Source: Vicugna pacos (lineage: Eukaryota > Chordata > Mammalia > Artiodactyla > Camelidae). From it: a stretch of DNA of 64,000 bases. The translations under genes were made by a program, and so were the position numbers. Below the pieces are notes generated by a model that worked only from the letters and a program-made list of their open reading frames with translations, was not told the origin of the DNA and searched no databases. The stretch covers positions 70,652,453-70,716,452 of the forward strand of contig NC_133023.1 in the NCBI RefSeq assembly GCF_048564905.1. Reading direction: 5' to 3'. Shown piece by piece: positions 58,435 to 64,000 of this stretch; within the stretch, counting starts at the first letter, position 1; every line of letters starts with the position of its first letter.

Positions 58435-61400
58435 TACAGAGCATAAGATAAATCTAAACTACTATTTTTTAAAATACAACATTAGTGTCAGCTCTTCATT
58501 AGGGTTTAGCCACTGGGATTCTATGGTCAAAAGATTAATCCTTCAAAGTATGAACTTTTGATTGAAATGTTTATATATACTTAGTAATTATAAAAATGGA
58601 AACTATTTAAGTTAACTGACTATTTGTTCTATCACTGAAACTTTTAATATTGCTTAGTTCCAAATCATTAATTATCTTAATAAAGAATGATTTTGTATTG
58701 GAACTAGACAGATATGTATATAGATATATACATAGGACTAGACAAATGTCTCATTATTTGCCAAAAATATCAATATTCCAAGTTATCAAAATTGTATTTG
58801 ATATGCTTTTGTAAAGATTGCTATGCCAGAATTATATCTACATGATGACAAAAAAAATCTGATTAATTTGTTTTGTGGGAGAAAAGTCAGACATCCAGTT
58901 GATTTTTTTTTTTTTCATTTTCTTAATTCATTGTTTGGTAATGTGTAAAGACACATTTCTTGTTGGTTTAAACTGCACAATAGAACAAGCATTTGCATAG
59001 AGTATAGTGGGACTTCCACAATTGGACCATTATCTCAGATGTCCACAATTAAACATCCCCTGAGAGTTTTCCTTTTCTCTCTTTTTAAAGTTATTTCTAT
59101 GAATGCATGCCCTTTAAAAGAGATAGTTTCATTTGTCTTAAGTTGAGTAAAATTAGCCCACCTACAAAAGTAATAAAAGCATAATGCTAAATTGCAAAAT
59201 TTCTATAGCAAAGATGTTATCCTATTGGGACAGCATGGCATCACATATGGTGTGCCAAATTACCCACTTTTTAGAAACACCTGTGGTTCACTAACAGAAT
59301 GTGGTGGATTATCACTAAATATACAGACATTTGATAGTTTAAAACAAATCTGCTACATTATTATGGTAGAGTTTTTTTCCTCAAAAATTCTGCTGCCTAG
59401 TCTGTTAAAAATAAACACCATGACACAAAAATGAAACCTCAAGCCTGATTATTAGTTATATAATCAGCCTTATAATGCACTGCTAAATCAAACAAACAAT
59501 ATAGTGATTATGAAACTGTTGCAAACTTTAAGTGTATTGTATACTTATGTAATTTATAGCCCTTTCTTTATAAAATGCTCAAAAGTAAAGATCACACTTA
59601 TACACATAAAATGCAACCTTAAAATATGAAATGAAAAATACGAACATGAGGCAGTGATTGTAAAAATTCCCAGAAGATAAATTCCTTAATTTCAATAGCA
59701 GTAGCCTCTTTGCAAAACTGAGTCTTTCTTTAATATGTATTGCGCATTGGCAATACATTAGATATTATAAGCAAAATTCAAAATATCTTGACTATATTCT
59801 AAAGATAACTTGGGGTGCTGAAACAATAGTGTAAAATTTTTTCGGGGTAATTCTTTATAATCTTCCTGAAAAGAAGTCCCCCAGACACTCATATTGTTGT
59901 ACTGCCCTAAAAATTCTCCCTAAATCTACTCAATAGCTCCTAATTGTTTCATTCTAGTTTCTTTGATATCTTAGCTCCTTCCATTAAATCTAAATCTTTT
60001 TTTTTTAATCAGAATTTAGAGGTTCAGTGAAATTTGTCTCACTGTCTATTACTATTTACTTTGAGGAAAAATTCACTCATTATCATATGATACCAATTAA
60101 TTTAGATTCATTTCTCTTTAGTTTATGCAAATAAATACAAAACAATCAAATACCTGATTCTATATTCATACAATTTTTGTGGTAAATTTTGCCTACATAG
60201 AAGCTCTGTACTTAAAAAAAAAATAAAACAAAATGAATGAAAATGCCTCTCCTTTGGAGTTTCTGAAAGCCACTAGACAGTTACTGCCATCACTATGAAT
60301 AACTCACTTCAGAAATACCATTAAAAAGGGCAACAAGTAATTCCAATCTTCCCCTGGCCTTTATAATGCTAGTTCTGGTCACAGTAACGTATATAAGTTT
60401 CATCACTTGTGAATCCAGTTCCTCACTGTATTTGCTTTGTAATGCATTTCTAATGTGGCTGTTGAATCTTTATAGGGGTTATTTATTTATGAAAATTTCT
60501 TTAGCTTAAAACAGTTTTCATGTAATTGATACTCAGAATGAAAATTAGAATTTCATTAAAAAATAAAAATTAAAAATCGAAATGAAAATCTAATCAAGTT
60601 GTAAAATGTTTTAAAGGGGCTGCCTTCCACTTGTTTTATATGCTTATCCAAACAAGTTATCTTTCAAGTCATTTAAATTCCAGGAATTAGGATCCTTTTG
60701 TAGCTCTTTGTAAGATATAGTGTTTAATTTGGAGAAAAAAAATTACCTTCATCTATAAAAAGTGGGTGATTTCTTCTACCTTTGCTTTTCCTTTTTACAT
60801 CAGTTCCTATCTTCATCCACAAAGGTGGAAAATACAATGGAGAGGTTGAATATATTTCTGATTGTTTTCCCTTGTGAAAAAGTGGCAAAAATTTGTTTTC
60901 CATCAGGGCTGAGCTAAAGACAGATCCTGCAACTGTAAGAGGCAATGTCAACATAGAGGCCTGGGATGGGGGACAGTTCTGGACGTGCACACCAGAGCAG
61001 CTTTTCAGCAGTTTCAGAATTGGACTTTTATAATGTCTGTGCTTCACTTTGAATTGAATGCTCCAAATCAGAAAACCCTCAACTGCAAAAAAATGCCTTG
61101 TCAAAGATGCATTTCAAAACTAAGTATAAATGCCCTATTGATTAATCTCGCTACTGTCCTCTGTTGGACCAGATTGGTGACAGCTGACTCTAGTTCACTT
61201 TTTTACAAAGGGAAATACAGATTTTTAAGTGAGACACATTTCTTTAGGAACTGACATTTTATTCATTTAAAATCAAAAGGCCTGGCACAAACTTATGCTG
61301 AATCATCTGGGCTTACACATGGATATTAAATATTTGATTCGCACCTAAGAAAAACTTTCATGTACAAATTGATGTTTACCTGGTGTTGGAGGAGCAGTGA

Positions 61401-61651
61401 AGAGACAGAGTTGCGACAACAGCCTTTTACTGTAGGAAGCACTGCTCCAAGCTCTCCTGAGCCCAAAAGCGTGGGGATTCAAAAGAAACTAAAGGGGAAG
61501 AAGCATTTCAAAAGAAGGAAGAATATTAACATTGAAACATGGGACGTCCAACACACACCAGTCCTCTCAGGATGCACGGCATTTTATGAATATTTTACAA
61601 ATGATATGAAGCTAAGACTGACATAACATCCGTTGTAATAACTCAGTATAC
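58435..61651. other. unique sequence; 60600-61350 repeat-free and more complex
   Basis: No gene recognised. 60850-61350 is less AT-rich than the flanks and free of known repeats. Overlapping open frames on opposite strands there (126 codons minus, 89 plus) have no domains. It could be a conserved noncoding element. Confidence 0.38.
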
Positions 61652-61659
61652 AGAATAAA

Positions 61660-62089
61660 ATATGATTTGCAGAAACATGGAAGAACTTGAAGACTGTCAT
61701 TCTAAGTGAAGTAAGCCGGAAAGAGAAAGAAAAATACCTTATGATATCACTCACGTATGGAATCTAAAAAGAAAGACACAAATGAACTTATTTACAAAAC
61801 AAACAGATTCACAGACATAGAAAACAGACTTATGGTTACCAGGGGGAAAGCGGGTAGGGAGGAATAAACTGGGAATTTGGGATTTTCAGATACTAACTGC
61901 TACATATAAAATACATAAACAACAAGGTCCTATTGTATAGCACAGGGAACTATATTCAATACCTTGTAATACCCTATAATGGAAAAGAATATGAAAACGA
62001 ATATATATATGTATAACTGAATCACTATGTTGTACACCAGAAACTAACACATTGTAAACCAACTATACTTCAATAAAAAAATCAATATA
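61660..62089 (+). mobile_element. 5'-truncated young L1 (cetartiodactyl type)
   Basis: It contains the last 30 codons of ORF2, the complete 3' UTR and a short A-rich tail. Typical words: TATTTACAAAACAAACAGAT, ATTGTATAGCACAGGGAACT, GTATAACTGAATCACTATG and CAACTATACTTCAATAAAAA. The direct repeat AGAATAAA at 61652-61659 and 62090-62097 is a plausible short target duplication. It is the only clearly plus-oriented L1 in the window. Confidence 0.92.
61675..61767 (+). pseudogene. L1 ORF2 C-terminal fragment
   Basis: Thirty codons and a stop: TWKNLKTVILSEVSRKEKEK then YLMISLTYGI. This matches the conserved C-terminus of L1 ORF2p (SEVSQKEKDKYHMISLICGI type). The endonuclease, reverse transcriptase and most of the cysteine-rich region are missing through 5' truncation, so it is inert. 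Confidence 0.9.
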
Positions 62090-62097
62090 AGAATAAA

Positions 62098-63772
62098 GTA
62101 ACTAAAATGGTGGCAAAATTTAAAAAATAGCATTGGGAACAGAAATTCAACTGTAATTTTAACATGTGCCTGAAAATAATTTTTTATATACAAATAAGAT
62201 GAAACAGAACATACTTTTAAATTGCCTGAAGAACATCTGATTTTATTTAATATTAGGATCAAAACAATAAATTTTTCAAACTTTTTCCTCCTGCCTCTGT
62301 AGATTAGATATCACTTGAAAAGGAGAGTTTTGCCAAGATGAGACAGTACCCATTTATTCATATTGCCTAGGAAAAAAAAAAAAAACATGTCTAGTGTTAG
62401 CCACTGATCTGCTTCTGTGATTATGTTAGACAAAAGTTGATGTACATATCGGGGAAAAAAACTCCACAGCCACCTACTTTTATTCACTTTCATAGCAATT
62501 TCCCAGGGAAACAAGACATATCAAAATTAAAACAGCAGCAAGGAAATCGTTTACTAAGGTGAAGCTGAGGAAAGCAAAAGTGACAGCAGTTATAGAAAAC
62601 GCCAGCAGCTCTTGAAGTTAAGCTGCTCTGTCACATACCATCAATTGGACCATTATCTGGTGCAGGAGGGCTGTAATAAATTGTCAGATTTGCTTCTTAG
62701 CTGAAATGATGGGATGGAAATTGTGCTGTGTAGATGAGGGTCGGGTAGGGGTGGGGAGAATGAGGATATCAGATTTGCCCACATGTAAGTCTTACAATGA
62801 TTGACAGTGTAGCACTAGACATAGAGTTTCTTCCAATAAATTATAACTTGGGATATCCGGATTCTTTAAGGACAAAAAGGTCAGATAAAAAGAAAGTGCT
62901 ATTAATAGTGACAAGAAATATTTACTTTTCCTTTTTTGAGACATATTCTTATTATGATTCTGCAAAATGGTTTCTGCTTCAGAGTCTCCTTTTCTTCTAG
63001 ATAAGTATTATTTGAGAGCAGTCTACATACTTACTGATGGCAGTTTCCTAGTCATTCGTTGTAACACCTAATATTGCCTCAGTAATATTTTTCTTGTTTG
63101 TTTCTTCTGCATTTCAAGAAAGGCAACAGTAGTAGATGGGGGAAAACATGGGCCTGGGCTGGGAGTTAGCTGACTTGGTTTCTAGTCTAGACCCTAGTAT
63201 ATGTAGGAGATGCTGAACAACTGTTAGTTTCCAGCCTAAGCCCTGGGTAAAGAATCGTTTGGCTAGACAGAGATCAAAGTCATAAAAGCCTCTTTGGATG
63301 ACATATGGAAACACTGGTAGGAAAAAAATATATATTGATCTTTGACATCAACCTGAAAATATTCTTATTAAGTCATATTCTCACTTGAGGCTTACAGTGT
63401 CTCCTGACCTTTTTTTGAGACTCACAGTGAAATATGCCACAATTTAAGATAAGTAGAGATTTAGTCAGAATCTTACTTCAAAAACTATAGGATATTTAAT
63501 AATGAGACAATATGTTTTCTCTTCCAACATTTTAATCTGTAGTGTTGTAATTGTCATGCTTGTGTGAAAGTAAACATGCACTATAGAACTTGAGGGTGAG
63601 TGCAATTGAATAATTTATTGCTTCAAAACAAACCTAAATCTTGATGTAATTGGAATTTATAACTTATTCAGAACAACACTGAAATAATTAATAGGGATCA
63701 TTGCCAGGGCACAATATCTTGACTATAGAGTTGTTCTCCTTTTATTACATTATTTCATCCCTTTAGTGATAG
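62098..63772. other. unique sequence
   Basis: No gene or repeat recognised. 62540-62780 is locally richer in G and C. The open frames here are short and featureless. Confidence 0.4.
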
Positions 63773-64000
63773 TGTTACCGGAGAGTATGTTCTTGTCTCC
63801 TTGCAGAAAGAATTCAGAAATGAGACACACAGGTGAAGAAAGCAAAGCAAGGATTAAATAAGTGATAGTACACTCTCAAGGGGAGAGTGGGCAGACTCAG
63901 GTGAGCAGCTGCCCTGTGCTGCTTTGGCAAGCTGATTACATAGGGTGTAAAAATGAATGGGTAGAAAAATCACTTTTGGTGAGAAGGAGTTTGAAGTCAT
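63773..64000 (-). mobile_element. partial LTR of an endogenous retrovirus fossil, cut by the window end
   Basis: Starting with TGTTACCGG on the plus strand, the reverse complement ends ...TTTCTGCAAGGAGACAAG... and ...GGTAACA, the layout of an artiodactyl LTR U5 end: CTGAATTCTTTCTGCAAGG preceded by a C/T-rich stretch. Only about 228 bp are visible; the other end and any internal region lie outside. Class and age cannot be fixed. Confidence 0.6.

Noticed and set aside
60724-61104. Minus-strand open frame of 126 codons
   Set aside because: Overlaps another frame on the plus strand, no domains; treated as possible conserved noncoding DNA instead.
59019-62658. Exact 17-bp repeat CAATTGGACCATTATCT at 59019-59035 and 62642-62658
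   Set aside because: In 64 kb of AT-rich DNA one such match can occur by chance and the flanks do not align.
1-64000. CRISPR arrays, operons, riboswitches or other prokaryotic-type systems
   Set aside because: No regularly spaced repeats, no dense coding, and the mammalian retroposons make the origin clearly vertebrate nuclear DNA.

Overview
The window is AT-rich mammalian nuclear DNA, most likely from a camelid (camel, llama or alpaca). The main evidence is seven copies of a tRNA-derived SINE with a recognisable A box, a B box ending in a CCCCAGTACC motif, an AAATAAATAAACCTAATTACC stretch and a C-rich 3' end. This is the camelid-specific Vic-type SINE. Two young L1 3' ends of the cetartiodactyl type (10452-10600 and 61660-62089) agree with that placement. 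No protein-coding exon, functional RNA gene, CpG island, CRISPR array or microbial-type operon could be supported. The longest open frames (about 140 codons) are chance frames or lie inside transposon copies.

Layout. 1-10 kb: two SINEs, a solo class I ERV LTR (4408-4914), a third SINE and two old MIRs. 10-19 kb: a short young L1 with perfect 13-bp target duplications, an L1 3' end nested in a MIR (16445-16960), a diverged tandem duplication of a roughly 130-bp unit (17056-17315) and a hairpin-forming palindrome. 19-28 kb: mostly unique AT-rich sequence with MIRs and a MER33-like DNA transposon. 28-33 kb: a solo LTR with perfect 4-bp target duplications (28017-28514), then about 3.3 kb of antisense L1, including a recognisable ORF1 fragment. 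35-39 kb: a MaLR (MLT1-type) LTR containing a SINE, and an old L1 interrupted by a SINE with an ATAC microsatellite. 44-47 kb: a SINE, an inverted MER33-like copy, a MER5A-like hAT element abutted by a SINE with 16-bp target duplications, and L2 pieces. 53-58 kb: two L2 elements, one split by a 3'-less L1 carrying a duplicated 5' UTR unit, the other split by a solo LTR. 61-64 kb: a young sense L1 3' end and a partial LTR cut by the window edge.

Nothing here amounts to an undescribed biological system. The informative signals are the nested insertion histories, the nearly uniform minus orientation of LTRs and L1s (compatible with an intron of a plus-strand gene, inference only), the unusual 3'-less L1, the tandem duplications, and several repeat-poor blocks that may be conserved noncoding DNA. 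All family names come from memory of consensus sequences, without database searches.
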